A stretch of 64,000 nt of DNA from Neocallimastix lanati (nom. inval.) (Eukaryota > Neocallimastigomycota > Neocallimastigomycetes > Neocallimastigales > Neocallimastigaceae): NCBI GenBank assembly GCA_016946835.1, contig JACVTC010000079.1:457501-521500 (forward strand), in the 5' to 3' direction. The position numbers and the translations under genes were made by a program. The notes below the pieces were generated by a model that saw nothing but the letters and a program-made list of their open reading frames with translations, had not been told where the DNA came from and ran no database searches. How positions within the stretch are numbered: position 1 is the stretch's first letter; every line of letters begins with the position of its first letter. Positions 25,685 through 40,165 of this stretch are shown here, piece by piece.

Positions 25685-27725
25685 TTAACAAAATCTGGAA
25701 TGGTGATTTCCCTGAAGAGTGGAATTCGGCTTCTATAATATCAATTCCAAAAAAAGGAGATCTTTCGGATTGTAATAATTATCGTGGTATTTCTCTTATT
25801 AATGTTGGCTTAAAAATTATTTCAAAGATTGTTACTAATAGAATTGCTAAATATGCCTTTGAACATAAATTTGTTAGACCTGAACAATTTGGATTTGGAA
25901 ATAATAAAGAATACATAAGTTTATATATTTCAATTAGAGAAATATGTCAAAGAAGAAAATTCCAAGGAGATTTTACTTATTTTGCTTTTCTTGATCTTAA
26001 AAAAGCGTATGATTCAGTACCTATCTTTACTACTTTGACCAAATTATATAACTTAGGAATTAGAGGTAAATGTCATCTGGATTTAAAGAACCTTTATCTA
26101 TCTTCTAAAGCTCGTCCTTTTTTTAATAGTAATCTCTTAGAAGAATTTTCAATTAATCGTGGTGTTAGACAAGGATGCCCTCTATCTCCTATTTTATTCA
26201 ATTTGTTCATTAATGATGTACTGGATAATTGTGATAAGTATGGTGTAAATTTAGATTCTCAATATTGTTGTGGTAGACTTTTTGCGGATGATATTGTTTT
26301 AGTTGCTCCAACTAAACAAGCTCTTATGAAAATTTTGAATAAAGTTCATGAATGGGCTATTAAAAATGAAATGACTTTTGGAATTAATAAGTGTGCTACT
26401 CTTGTTGTAAAACCGATTAACTTTGTTAAACCGATAAATTACGAAGATCCATCTTTCTTTATTGGTAGTAATAAATTACCTAAAACTGACAATTATACTT
26501 ATCTTGGTATTCCTTTTGATGAATCTTTATCATTGAAACCTATACAATCCAAATTAAACAGTAATTTAAATGTCAAATTAAATTCGTACTTTCGATTTCT
26601 TATTAATAAATCTATTCCTCTCCCATTGAAGAAATATGTTTTAATTTCGTTTATTCTTAGTCTTGTTATATATTATGCTCCTCTCTTTGGTTCAAATAAG
26701 AGCAGATGCTCTAAAGCTCAAAAAAATTATTAATAGATTATTTTATTGGAGTTATGGATTTAAATCCCGTAATTCTTATGTTAGTCTCTATGATATCATT
26801 CGTGAATTGAGAATACCTCCTCTTTCAGCTATCTGTGCTATATCTCAATTATGTTGCTTCAGAAAATGGAAAAACTCATCATGTATTATTAATCATCTCA
26901 CTAATAATATTCCTACTATGTCACATTATTCATAGACTAAAGAATCAAGGACTTTGGATAAGAAATTAAATGGTAAAAAAACAAGTAAAATAAAAAAGTT
27001 TTATTGGGAAAGAGATGTCTTCAAACCCTCAAAAGCTAAAAAAGCAATTATTTACAAGGAGAATGATTTTGGATTCATTTCAGAAATCAGAAACTTAACA
27101 TTTCAATATCCTAAGTATCAATTTGGATTCTTTTGGATTTCTCGAATTAGGTGTGGTTTTAAATTCGACATTAGTATTTCCATTAAAAGAAAAATCGTCT
27201 CAGAAGATTGCCCTAAATGTTGCCCTTGTTGTGGTGTTAGTGTACCTAGCTTTTCTCACTGGATCTTTGCCTGTAAAGAATTGGAAAATTACAGAAATAA
27301 ATCTTTACCTTTTCTAGATGATCTCTTTTTGAAGTTTGCATTGATAATTGAACAAAAATCCTTGGATGTTTCTTTAGATTCAGAAAAGGATTATGATAAT
27401 AATATTTATTATTATATATTGAGTGCACTTCTTGGTGGGCGTTCAATATATTCAAAAATTAAAGTTAATGATGGGGAACAAAGACAATCAGTTGACAATA
27501 TTTTTAAACAAAGTTCAACTTCGTCAACTGTTCCGTATTTTGTAGGGATTGCGGAGTTTTTAACAAACGTAATACCATTAATTTATCGATCTTTTAGTTT
27601 GATGATGAAATTGTATTCTGTTGAATCTATCGTTGCTAAGAACGTCAATTCGAAATGATAAGGCATGGATTTTCACCCCCCAGTGAAAGATCTAATACAG
27701 ATTCGTTAGATAACACTAATACTGA
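25685..27725 (+). mobile_element. 5'-truncated, broken LINE of a second subfamily
   Basis: It begins inside the reverse-transcriptase region (IWNGDFPEEWNSASIISIPK). Further RT motifs follow: FLDLKKAYDSVP, GVRQGCPLSPILFNLFINDV and LFADDIVL (about 26278-26301). Frame is lost in an A tract near 26720. The sequence then continues through IPPLSAICAISQL, a stop at about 26933, the cysteine cluster CPKCCPCCGVSVPSFSHWIF (about 27212-27271), and the LLGGRSI...VGIAEFLTNVIPL tail ending at 27658. Recognisable but frame-shifted tail text runs to about 27725. It lacks the endonuclease domain. It is clearly diverged from the 50.5 kb element, so it is a separate subfamily. Confidence 0.88.
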
Positions 27726-27951
27726 AATTTACTCGCAATAATGGATGCGGTGTTATTACCGAGGAATGGGAAAAGTTAGAGGCTATTGCTTCTAACGCAC
27801 TTTTATAATTATATAATATATAATATTTTCATTTCATGCATTTTAAAAAAATTCTGAATAACGAGTGTGTAAATATATATGTGATGTGGTATTAAAAATA
27901 TTAATTATTTAATAAATGAAAAATAGAAATTTTAAATATTTAAATATTAAA

Positions 27952-27985
<34 letters not shown>

Positions 27986-28431
27986 AATATTTAACTATAT
28001 TTAAATGACATTTTTATTTATTTTATTTTTACTAGATTATTTATAACTATTTCTCTTATTAAAAAAATGAAATAATTTTAAAAAGGATTTGTATATAAAT
28101 ATATATTAAAATAAATTTTTATTTTCTTACTAGATTATCTATAAATATCTCTTTTATTAAAAATAAATATCAATATTTATTAATATTTATTAAATATTTA
28201 AATATTTTTATTAAAGCTTAAGATTTTATAAAATACTGAGCAAGAATTTAAAAGGTGTAAAAACGATCAATTAACTATTTAAATATTATTTTTTTTTTTA
28301 ATTTTAATAATAATATTTTAAATTATTATTTTTATTTTTATATATATTTAAAATTATTATTTTTTATTTATATTTTGAAAAATTATAAGATGTGTGATAA
28401 AATATTTTATTTTTTAAAGCTTTAATTCTAA

Positions 28432-28642
28432 TTTATATTTATTATTATTTATTTATATAATTTATTATATAAATATTTTTTCTAATATATATTTATTATT
28501 ATTTTATATAATTTATTATATAAATATTTTTTCTAATATATATTTATTATTATTTATTTATATAATTTATTATATAAATATTTTTTCTAATATATATTTA
28601 TTATTTATTTATATAATTTATTATATAAATATTTTTTTTAAA
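28432..28642. repeat. About 52-bp minisatellite, four copies
   Basis: A unit with TATATTTATTATTATTTATT, then a TATAATTTATTATATAAATA palindromic part and a T-rich end is repeated four times with small length differences. Confidence 0.8.
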
Positions 28643-28767
28643 AAAAAAATTTAAATTTATTTATTTATTATAGTTTTATTTATTTATTTATTTAAATATT
28701 TATTTAAATTACATATATATTATGTATTTGTTTCATTATTTATTTATTTATTTATTAAGTTGATATG

Positions 28768-29670
28768 AAATAAAAATAAAAACCTTAATTATTAATAAAT
28801 TATTTTGTTAATAATTACATAAAAATAAATTATGACCTAAAACAAATATGTATAGTAACATATTTGTATATTTAATAATAATTATTAAATATTAAATTTA
28901 GATCTTTTTGATAATTTTTATAATATATTATTAATTATTCATTATTATATTATAATTATTATTATAATATATATTAAATTATACATTTATATTATATTTA
29001 TATATTATTATATTAAAATATAATAGTATTATTCTTATATTTAACTTTAATAGGACTTAAATATTCTTATTTTATATTATATAATATATTATGTATTATT
29101 TTATATTTATTTTATATTCTTACATATAATATATAATTATTATTTAAATATTGATATTATATTCTTATATATATAATTTATATTATATGCTTAAAATGTA
29201 TTTTATATTATTAAATTTATAATTTTAAAACGTAATTTCCTAATAATAACCAATTTCTAATAAAATTATTTAAGAAAAGGTTTCAATTATTTAGGAAAAG
29301 TAATAATAGCTATATTATTATAATTAAAATATAGCATATAAAAGTCCCGTATATCAATTAATTAATCATATGATTAATTATCATATGGTTTATAAAATGA
29401 TCTAAAATAACGTGATATAAGATAAATTTATGTAACATCATAAATTCTATAAAATACATAAAATTAATGTAAACATAAAATTTATAACATAAATTTTATA
29501 TTATGTATATTAATAAATAATTTATAAATTAAGTTTTATTTATTATTTTATTTTCTTATATTTTTCTTATATTTTTATTGTATTGTTATTATATTTTTAT
29601 TATATTTTTATATATTATAAATATTATAAATATTTTATTATTTATATTATACTTTTTATAATATTTAACT
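28768..29670 (-). repeat. Dispersed A+T-rich repeat, left copy (split)
   Basis: Two blocks (28768-28850 and about 29340-29670) match, in reverse complement, one continuous block at 39840-40165. Diagnostic shared words are TTAATTATTAATAAATTATT, AATTAATCAT.TGATTAATTATCA, AACGTGATATA, ATTCTATAAAATACATAAA and ATAATTTATAAATT. About 490 bases separate the blocks here but not in the other copy, so this copy probably received an insertion or the other a deletion. Confidence 0.6.
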
Positions 29671-29909
29671 AGTTTATAATTAAAAAAAAATTATAAATAG
29701 AATACTTTTGCTTTATGTTAATTCTTTGCAATTCAAAGTAATTAAAGTTATAATAGTGAAATTTCCATAATTAAAATATATTTTTATTACTAAAGTTAGT
29801 TTAGTAATATTAAAAAATTTATAAAATTTAGTATTTAATTAAATGAATTTAAATTACAAAATAAATAAATAATTTTAATAAATGAAAAAATAAAATTATA
29901 TTTATATTA

Positions 29910-30043
<134 letters not shown>

Positions 30044-30282
30044 AATTAATTAATTAATTAAATATAACTTCTCCCAGTAAGAGATACTCTACCAGAGTTT
30101 TAAAAAACTATGAAATTCAACATTCTGAAATGAAAATTTTTTCCGAAATGCTTCACACTCCATTTATGAGCGAATAAATATTTTTAATGGATGACTCAGA
30201 TAATTTAAACTTTATATATATTAAATACATAATAAAAGAATAACCAATACGGAGAATATATTCCTTTATATTAATATTGTTT

Positions 30283-30510
30283 AACTTTAATTATTAATAA
30301 TTAAAAATAAATATTTTAAGCTTTATATTAATTAAAGTTTGCTAATATTTTTAAATGTCTATTTAATAATTAAACTTTAATTATTAATAATTAAAAATAA
30401 ATATTTTAAACTTTATATTATTTAAAGTTTACTAATATTTTTTAAATGTCTATTTAACAATTAAACTTTAATTAATATTTTAATTATTAAATAGACATTT
30501 AAAAATAATA
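30283..30510. repeat. 90-bp tandem duplication with inverted tail
   Basis: The block starting AACTTTAATTATTAATAATT recurs 90 bases on (30283 and 30373), including AATATTTTTAAATGTCTATTTAA. A third, inverted part (TTAATTATTAAATAGACATTTA) follows at about 30478-30505. Confidence 0.7.
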
Positions 30511-31560
30511 TAGATTCTTTTCTTTTATTTTACTTTGTTTTAGAACATTCAATCATTAATAATATCAATGGTGAAAACTTATTATATATACTTTTACATG
30601 GTAAAACAATTGAATCATATTTGTATCGCATTAACAATCAATCATATATTTATATGGTCTAGACATAATACATTAGATACACAAAATACAATACATAAAT
30701 TATACATATATTTATTCTAGTATTTAAATTTAAAATATATTATTATAATATATAATTAATATTAAACTTTATTAAATAATTCATATTATTTTAACAGATT
30801 TTATTTATGTATTAGAGGATAGAAACAAATATTCGAATTATTAAATTATTAAAGATTAATTCAATAAAATTTCTAATATTTATTTATTTATTTATTAAAT
30901 AGAAATTTTTGATATTTTTTTTTTAGATTTAATTTTTTATAATTTATAGTTTTTTTATTTGTTTCTCAAATATTATATTATCAGTTATGTTTCCCATAAT
31001 TTTAATTATTTGAAAAGTTCCTGATGGTTGTAAATTTAAAAAAATTTCCGTGATTATTTAATATTAAACAAATTTTAAAAAAATTTTTAATTTATTTTTT
31101 TTTTTAAATAAAGTATTTATAATATTATCTAATTCATCCTTTTTATAAATGAAATTTAAAAAATTATATCGCTGATATATTGCTTTTATTCCCTTGTAGA
31201 TATTTATGTTTATATATATATTTCTATAATAAATAATTTTTTGTTATTTCATAGACTTCCTTATAAAAAACAGTAATAAATATACAAATAAAATTTTCCA
31301 ACTTTTTTTTATTATAATTTATCTTATTTTTTTATAAAATTATTATTTAATTGATTGATAAAAATATTATATTCTCTCGTTTTATCAAAAAAGAGAATTT
31401 AATATTTTATAATATAAACGTTATAAATACATAGTGTATATTCACTATAACTTTGATTTTTAATATAATTAATAAATAATAAAGTTTAATATTGTATTTT
31501 CTTATATTAAAAAAGTTTGTAAAGCATAATTTATGACTATATTAAATAATTAGTAGCAAC

Positions 31561-32047
31561 GTGACCTCTTTTAGGAAATACTAAAAAATGTACGACATTG
31601 ATTACATTATGACATTTAATATTAAGATAATAATATAAAACATAATACAATATACATAAATATATATGCACATAAATTAAGAAAATTAATAAAGAAAAAT
31701 TATATTATTGATTTTTTATATAAAAGTTTTTTTTTTTTCTTTTCTTTTTAAATTTTTAAATTTCATTTTATTTTTTATTTTTAATTATTATTTTATTTAT
31801 TTTTTTTATAAGTTTTTTTAAAAAAATAAATAAAAGGATATTTAAATTTTTGTCGATTTAAAATTTAAATTTCTAGAAATAAATAAATAAAAAAAATTAT
31901 ATATATCTGGATATATATAAAATATATATATTTAAAAAAATTAATTATAATAAATATTAAAAAAGAAATAATATATATATATATATATATTTATATAAAT
32001 AAATAAATAAAAGAAGGATAGATTTAATATAAAATAATTAAAAAAAA
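31561..32047 (+). promoter_or_regulatory. Presumed promoter and leader of the GH5 gene
   Basis: This is the A+T-rich upstream region with one less biased patch (about 31556-31620: CAACGTGACCTCTTTTAGG). The leader before the ATG is A-rich, as with other genes here. No specific regulator site is recognised. Confidence 0.3.
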
Positions 32048-34951
32048 ATGAAGTTTTTAAATACTTTAACTATTGCCAGTGTTTGTATAGCAAATGTTGT
32101 AGCAAAAAATTGTTGGGCAGAAGAATTAGGTTTTAAATGCTGTTCTTCGAGTGATGCCAAGGTAGAATATACAGATAATGATGGTGAATGGTCTATAGAA
32201 GATGGTAATTGGTGTGGTATTTTAAAAAAGCCAGAATGTTGGGCTAAGGAATTAGGATTTGAGTGTTGTACTTCAAAAGATATTGAAGTTCAATACACTG
32301 ACAAAGATGGAAATTGGGGAATTGAAAATGATACATGGTGTGGTATTATTGAAGAATCAACAACTGTACCAGTTGATGAACCATCTGAAACGACTGAACC
32401 AGTTCCAACTACTACAATTGTTGAAGATTCTACACCATCTCCAATCCGTGATATTTCATCTAAGGAATTAATAAAGGAAATGAATTTCGGTTGGAATTTA
32501 GGTAATACTATGGATGCTCAATGTATTGAATACTTAAATTATGAAAAGGATCAAACTGCTTCCGAAACTTGTTGGGGTAATCCAAAGACTACTGAAGATA
32601 TGTTCAAGGTATTAATAGATAACCAATTTAATGTTTTCCGTATTCCAACTACTTGGTCTGGTCACTTCGGAGAAGCTCCAGATTATAAGATTGATGAAAA
32701 ATGGTTAAAGAGAGTTCATGAAATTGTTGATTATCCATACAAGAATGGAGCATTTGTTATCTTAAATCTTCATCATGAAACCTGGAATCATGCCTTCTCT
32801 GAAACTCTTGATACAGCCAAGGAAATTTTAGAAAAGATCTGGTCTCAAATTGCTGAAGAATTTAAGGATTATGATGAACATTTAATCTTTGAAGGATCAA
32901 ACGAACCAAGAAAGAACGATACTCCAGTTGAATGGACTGGTGGTGATCAAGAAGGATGGGATGCTGTTAATGCTATGAATGCCGTTTTCTTAAAGACTAT
33001 TCGTAGTGCTGGTGGTAATAATCCAAAACGTCATCTTATGATTCCACCATATGCTGCTGCTTGTAATGAAAATTCATTCAACAACTTTATCTTCCCAGAA
33101 GATGATGACAAGGTTATTGCTTCTGTTCATGCCTATGCTCCATACAACTTTGCCTTAAATAATGGTGAAGGAGCTGTTGATAAGTTTGATGCAGCTGGTA
33201 AGAGAGATCTTGAATGGAATATTAACTTAATGAAGAAGAGATTTGTTGATCAAGGTATTCCAATGATTCTTGGTGAATATGGTGCTATGAACCGTGATAA
33301 TGAAGAAGATCGTGCTGTTTGGGCTGAATTCTACATGGAAAAGGTTACTGCTATTGGAGTTCCACAAATCTGGTGGGATAATGGTGTCTTCGAAGGTACT
33401 GGTGAACGTTTTGGTCTTCTTGATCGTAAGAACTTAAAGATTGTTTATCCAACTATTATTGCTGCTTTACAAAAAGGTAGAGGTTTAGAAGTTAATGTAG
33501 TACATGCTGTTGAAAAGAAACCAGAAGAACCAACTAAAACTATCAAACCAACTAAACCAACTGAAACTACTAGTCCAGAAGAATCAACTAAGCCAGAAGA
33601 ACCAACTGGAAATATTCGTGATATTTCATCTAAAGAATTAATAAAGGAAATGAATTTCGGTTGGAATTTAGGTAATACTATGGATGCTCAATGTATTGAA
33701 TACTTAAATTATGAAAAGGATCAAACTGCTTCCGAAACTTGTTGGGGTAATCCAAAGACTACTGAAGATATGTTCAAGGTATTAATAGATAACCAATTTA
33801 ATGTTTTCCGTATTCCAACTACTTGGTCTGGTCACTTCGGAGAAGCTCCAGATTATAAGATTGATGAAAAATGGTTAAAGAGAGTTCATGAAGTTGTTGA
33901 TTATCCATACAAGAATGGAGCATTTGTTATTTTAAATCTTCATCATGAAACCTGGAATCATGCCTTCTCTGAAACTCTTGATACAGCCAAGGAAATTTTA
34001 GAAAAGATCTGGTCTCAAATTGCTGAAGAATTTAAGGATTATGATGAACATTTAATCTTTGAAGGATCAAACGAACCAAGAAAGAACGATACTCCAGTTG
34101 AATGGACTGGTGGTGATCAAGAAGGATGGGATGCTGTTAATGCTATGAATGCCGTTTTCTTAAAGACTATTCGTAGTGCTGGTGGTAATAATCCAAAACG
34201 TCATCTTATGATTCCACCATATGCTGCTGCTTGTAATGAAAATTCATTCAACAACTTTATCTTCCCAGAAGATGATGACAAGGTTATTGCTTCTGTTCAT
34301 GCCTATGCTCCATACAACTTTGCCTTAAATAATGGTGAAGGAGCTGTTGATAAGTTTGATGCAGCAGGTAAGAGAGATCTTGAATGGAACATTAACTTAA
34401 TGAAGAAGAGATTTATTGATCAAGGTATTCCAATGATTCTTGGTGAATATGGTGCTATGAACCGTGATAATGAAGAAGATCGTGCTGTTTGGGCTGAATT
34501 CTACATGGAAAAGGTTACTGCTATTGGAGTTCCACAAATCTGGTGGGATAATGGTGTCTTCGAAGGTACTGGTGAACGTTTTGGTCTTCTTGATCGTAAG
34601 AACTTAAAGATTGTTTATCCAACTATTATTGCTGCTTTACAAAAAGGTAGAGGTTTAGAAGTTAATGTTGTTCATGCTGTTGAAAAAGAAACAGAGGAAT
34701 GTTGGTCCGAAAAGTATGGTTATGAATGCTGCTCACCAAACAATACTAAGGTTGTAGTCAGTGATGAAAATGGTAAATGGGGTGTTGAAAATGGTAACTG
34801 GTGTGGTGTTTTGAAATACACTGAAACTTGTTGGTCACTTCCATTTGGATACCCATGTTGTCCACATTGTAATTCTCTTACTAAGGATGAGAATGGTAAA
34901 TGGGGAGAATTAAATGGAGAATGGTGTGGTATTGTTGCTGATAAATGTTAA
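32048..34951 (+). CDS. Secreted bimodular GH5 endoglucanase with four fungal dockerins
   Basis: This 967-aa extracellular enzyme should cut beta-1,4-glucan (cellulose, possibly mixed-linkage glucan or xyloglucan) as part of the gut-fungal cellulosome. Domain order: signal peptide (1-20), two CBM10-type dockerins (about 21-59 and 63-101), Thr/Pro/Glu linker, GH5 catalytic domain 1 (about 133-482), Thr/Pro/Lys linker (490-522), GH5 domain 2 (about 523-872), and two C-terminal dockerins (about 884-922 and 927-962). Each dockerin has the Cys-Trp start, Gly-Cys-Cys-type core and WCG end. Catalytic acids are visible twice: GSNEP (E286, E676) and ILGEYGA (E410, E800). The sequence best fits GH5 subfamily 4. 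The two catalytic domains differ at only a few residues (I226/V616, V400/I790). There is no intron, and codon choice is GC-richer than the flanks. A bacterial ancestry for the catalytic domain is likely but inferred. Confidence 0.95.
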   Translation: MKFLNTLTIASVCIANVVAKNCWAEELGFKCCSSSDAKVEYTDNDGEWSIEDGNWCGILKKPECWAKELGFECCTSKDIEVQYTDKDGNWGIENDTWCGIIEESTTVPVDEPSETTEPVPTTTIVEDSTPSPIRDISSKELIKEMNFGWNLGNTMDAQCIEYLNYEKDQTASETCWGNPKTTEDMFKVLIDNQFNVFRIPTTWSGHFGEAPDYKIDEKWLKRVHEIVDYPYKNGAFVILNLHHETWNHAFSETLDTAKEILEKIWSQIAEEFKDYDEHLIFEGSNEPRKNDTPVEWTGGDQEGWDAVNAMNAVFLKTIRSAGGNNPKRHLMIPPYAAACNENSFNNFIFPEDDDKVIASVHAYAPYNFALNNGEGAVDKFDAAGKRDLEWNINLMKKRFVDQGIPMILGEYGAMNRDNEEDRAVWAEFYMEKVTAIGVPQIWWDNGVFEGTGERFGLLDRKNLKIVYPTIIAALQKGRGLEVNVVHAVEKKPEEPTKTIKPTKPTETTSPEESTKPEEPTGNIRDISSKELIKEMNFGWNLGNTMDAQCIEYLNYEKDQTASETCWGNPKTTEDMFKVLIDNQFNVFRIPTTWSGHFGEAPDYKIDEKWLKRVHEVVDYPYKNGAFVILNLHHETWNHAFSETLDTAKEILEKIWSQIAEEFKDYDEHLIFEGSNEPRKNDTPVEWTGGDQEGWDAVNAMNAVFLKTIRSAGGNNPKRHLMIPPYAAACNENSFNNFIFPEDDDKVIASVHAYAPYNFALNNGEGAVDKFDAAGKRDLEWNINLMKKRFIDQGIPMILGEYGAMNRDNEEDRAVWAEFYMEKVTAIGVPQIWWDNGVFEGTGERFGLLDRKNLKIVYPTIIAALQKGRGLEVNVVHAVEKETEECWSEKYGYECCSPNNTKVVVSDENGKWGVENGNWCGVLKYTETCWSLPFGYPCCPHCNSLTKDENGKWGELNGEWCGIVADKC

Positions 34952-36825
<1,874 letters not shown>

Positions 36826-37905
36826 TGCTTAATTTATTTTATTTTTTTTAAGCTTTCTTCAAAAATGGATAATACATATTAATATATAGCAACTATACTT
36901 GTTTTACGGCGTGGCCTTCGAAGATTTGATAATCGGAATAAAGATTTCATTCTTATCTTTATTCATAATCTTCAAGTATTTCCAATTGCTTGATTTTCTA
37001 CTTCTCTTCAAATAAAATGCTTTTTGTAAATGAAAAAATTCCAGATGTATCATTAAAGATCTTCATAAACCATATTCCTTCCATGCCATTTTATTCATGG
37101 TTGAACAAAAATCACTGGTGCTCTACAAGAAAAATAGGAAAAAAAAGATATCACTAAATTCGAAGATGTTGCTATATTCCAAGGAATTAAGGGTATTAAT
37201 TACGATAACTTCAAATTTATAAATATTAGAAATTTATTGAAGCTCAACCTTGAATACCCTTAATTTAGGTGAACCATCTTTTATTCATTGGATATTTGAA
37301 TGCTTTACCTTTTCTTTATGTTGATGTCAATCTTTAGATTTCATTGATGACCTTTTCATATTATTTTCAAACAAAGTAAGGAATCTTTTCTTACTTCCTT
37401 CATATTCTAATATTTTAGAATATGAAAATTTCATAAACAGGTATACATTTATATATTCCTACCTGGTGGAATTTCAGCTTTAGATGAGCTACAATTCGAT
37501 ATTGGAGAACGGGGGCATTTAAGTGAACAACTCCTAAAAAGTTCACAGGGGTCTACTGTTCAGTATATTGTGAGGCTTGCGGAATATCTTTATCTTGCTA
37601 ATATAATACCGATCATCAGTAGCTTTCTTGAGTTACTTTTTGAGAGGCTTAGCAAAAACCTTTTCATTACCAAGAATACCGACGTCGTACCGATATAGTA
37701 AAGGAATAGTGCAGAAAGAAGTCCTGTTAATTCTCATCCGTACACATTTATTAAATAGGACTGTTCCGAAAACAGAACCTATAGTAAGTAATTCAATTTT
37801 TGATGGTCTTTCTTGTGGTTCAGGGGAGAGTTTAATGGATACTACACTATCTATTTTAAGGATGTTACTTCTTTACTTTATTATTTTTAGATAAAATAAA
37901 AAAGT
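36826..37905 (+). mobile_element. LINE relic, C-terminal half
   Basis: From about 37060 the translated frames carry scattered matches to the intact ORF: a FQGIKG stretch near 37177, an EYENFINRYTF stretch near 37430, a VRLAEYL-like part near 37570, and GESLMDTTLSILRMLLL near 37829, which matches GESLVDTTLSILKMLLL at the ORF end. It has many stops and frame changes, so it is old. 36826-37060 is flank of uncertain origin. Confidence 0.75.
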
Positions 37906-37949
37906 ATTCCAAAAAAAATTATATTTAATAATTATTTTTTTTTTGAAAA

Positions 37950-38300
37950 CTATTTTAAAGCTGTTTACTTCTTTGTTTTATTCTAAAGAACTTAACATTC
38001 CTCCTCTTTCGGCGAAATATGCGGTTGCTCAGGTAAGGTGTTTTAAAAAATGGAAAAATTCCAATTGTATTATCTCTGATTTACTTAGAGATATATCGCA
38101 TTGTAGGAGTCATATATGGGATAAAGAAAATAAAAAATTATAATTAGATAAATTTCCATCAAAAAAAAAAAAAAAAGCTCTTATAGACTTTTATTGGGAT
38201 AAAAAAAGAAATATGGCTGGAAAATCGATCAAGGCTAAGGACTTATAAGAAAAATGAATTTGAGAAAAAAAAATTATCAAATTATAATAAAATTATTCAT
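37950..38300 (+). mobile_element. LINE relic of a third subfamily
   Basis: The open part 37943-38143 reads KELNIPPLSAKYAVAQVRCF, then KKWKNSNCIISDLL, equivalent to SIPPIAGVCAALQIKSFAKW in the intact ORF but clearly diverged. Downstream text DFYWDKKRNMAGKSIKAKDL recurs in the minus-strand relic at 44.5-44.65 kb, so the two belong to one subfamily. A 51-base poly(A) follows (38310-38360). Confidence 0.7.
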
Positions 38301-38306
38301 GGAATC

Positions 38307-38362
<56 letters not shown>

Positions 38363-38590
38363 ATATTAATATGGAAAATTATTTCATTCTTAAGAGTTAA
38401 CTGTGGTAATAATAATATGAATTATTTGAAGGTTATTAATATATTAATATGATTGCAAAAAAAAGAAAAAAAATTTTTTTTTACATGGTTAAAAAGAATA
38501 AAGTGGAAGATTACTTCAAGGATTCGAATATTTAGCAGTATTACTCATGATAAAAAATAAACTTGTGTATTATTCCGAATCCACTATTTT
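38301..38590 (+). other. Poly(A)-punctuated linker between LINE relics
   Basis: It holds a 51-base A tract (38310-38360) and about 200 bases of decayed sequence that may belong to the flanking LINE relics. No gene. Confidence 0.4.
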
Positions 38591-38681
38591 ACATCTCTGA
38601 TGATCTTCTATATGTTAATCTCATCTCGAATACTCAATATTTTAACCTCTTATATTCACTGGAATATTAATGATTGGAACT

Positions 38682-38723
<42 letters not shown>

Positions 38724-39160
38724 TGATGGACTTGTTCATTTTTAATTTAATTTTTAATTTTATTTGTATTTGTCTTCAAGAATGTCTTCAAGAAGTCGGA
38801 AATAGTTCATTCCTAAATTTTCTTCTTTAAATTCTTATCCATTTTCTTAATCATTATAGAAAAGTATTGAGACGTGAAGACATGAAAGCATCAGATATGC
38901 ATGGCTTTTATGTTGATATCCACAATTCCTGTCAATTCACTAATGATGATAATTTAGAATTATTAGATATATACTCTCAGTAAATAGAGTTTTCTTTTGG
39001 AGGGTGTTAAGTATTCATAAGGAAACATTTACGTCCTCAGCTTAAAAAAAAAAAAAAAAAAAAAAAAATAAAGACTCTAAGAGTTAAAGAAAAAACTGAT
39101 TTTATTAATTGGTTCAAGTATTATCAGAATAACTCTTCTGTTCTTATTTTATTATTTAAT
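38591..39160 (+). mobile_element. LINE relic, endonuclease region
   Basis: WNINDWNSKK, a 38-base poly(A) (38683-38720) and FICICLQE align with WNINGWNTEK and PICICLQE at the start of the AP-endonuclease domain of the intact ORF. DIHNSCQF, GNIYV and WFKYYQNNSSVLI follow, matching GVHSSCSFF, GNIYF and the segment just before GDFN. A second A run interrupts it near 39043-39068. The pieces at 37.0-39.2 kb are out of order relative to a whole LINE (3' parts precede the 5' part), so this is more than one insertion. Confidence 0.75.
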
Positions 39161-39518
39161 TATTTTATTTATTACTTAATTATTTTATTAATTTTATTAT
39201 TTTATTTATTATATAATTATTTAATTATTTAATTATTTAATTATATATTATTTTATTAATTGTAATTATTATTCAACCGTTATAACTATTATTTATTTTT
39301 CGTAATTTTTATTTATTTATTTTTTTATTAATTTATTCTATATCTTTTACAAATTCTCTGGTTATCTTTAAAGTATATGTTTTTTTTCTTTTTTCCGTTA
39401 GAATGGTAAATGAATTAAATTAATAAAAATTAAACCTTCTTTCTATTTGTGGAATGTAAGTACTAGATAAATTAATGTGTATTACCATAACAATATATTA
39501 ATTTAAATTAACCTCCTT

Positions 39519-39553
<35 letters not shown>

Positions 39554-39839
39554 CTCATAATTAATATAAAATCAAGGTAGATCTTTTTTTTTTTTTTTTT
39601 TTTATTTGTTATTTATTTTTATTTGTATTTTAATTTTATTTATTTTTTTTTTAGATATTAAATTGATAGAACTTGGTTCGTTTTATCTCTTTTAGGGAGA
39701 AGTTTTATTAATTATTTATGTTATTTATTAATATAATTTTATTTATTCATAAAATCTATTATAATTAAAATTCATTTATATAATAAAAATAAATATATAT
39801 TGATTATGGATGTTTTAAAATAATTAAGAATTAATTATT

Positions 39840-40165
39840 TAGTTTAATATTATAACATAATATAAATAATAAAAGATTTATTATAATTATATATTATAAC
39901 ATATAAAAATATATAAAAATATAATAAAATAAAGCAATTAAAATAAAATAAAACTTAATAAATTTATAAATTATTTACATATTTACATAACATAAAATTT
40001 ATGTATTTTATAGAATAATATTATTACATAAATCTTTATATATCACGTTATATCAGTGATAATTAATCAAATGATTAATTAATGATTTATTAATTTATTT
40101 TTATGTAATTATTAATAAAATAATTTATTAATAATTAAAGTTTTTTTCATTTTATATTAATATAA
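39840..40165 (+). repeat. Dispersed A+T-rich repeat, right copy
   Basis: This is the inverted counterpart of the split repeat at 28768-29670 (shared words given there). The two copies lie about 10 kb apart in opposite orientation and bracket the GH5 gene and LINE relics. Confidence 0.6.
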
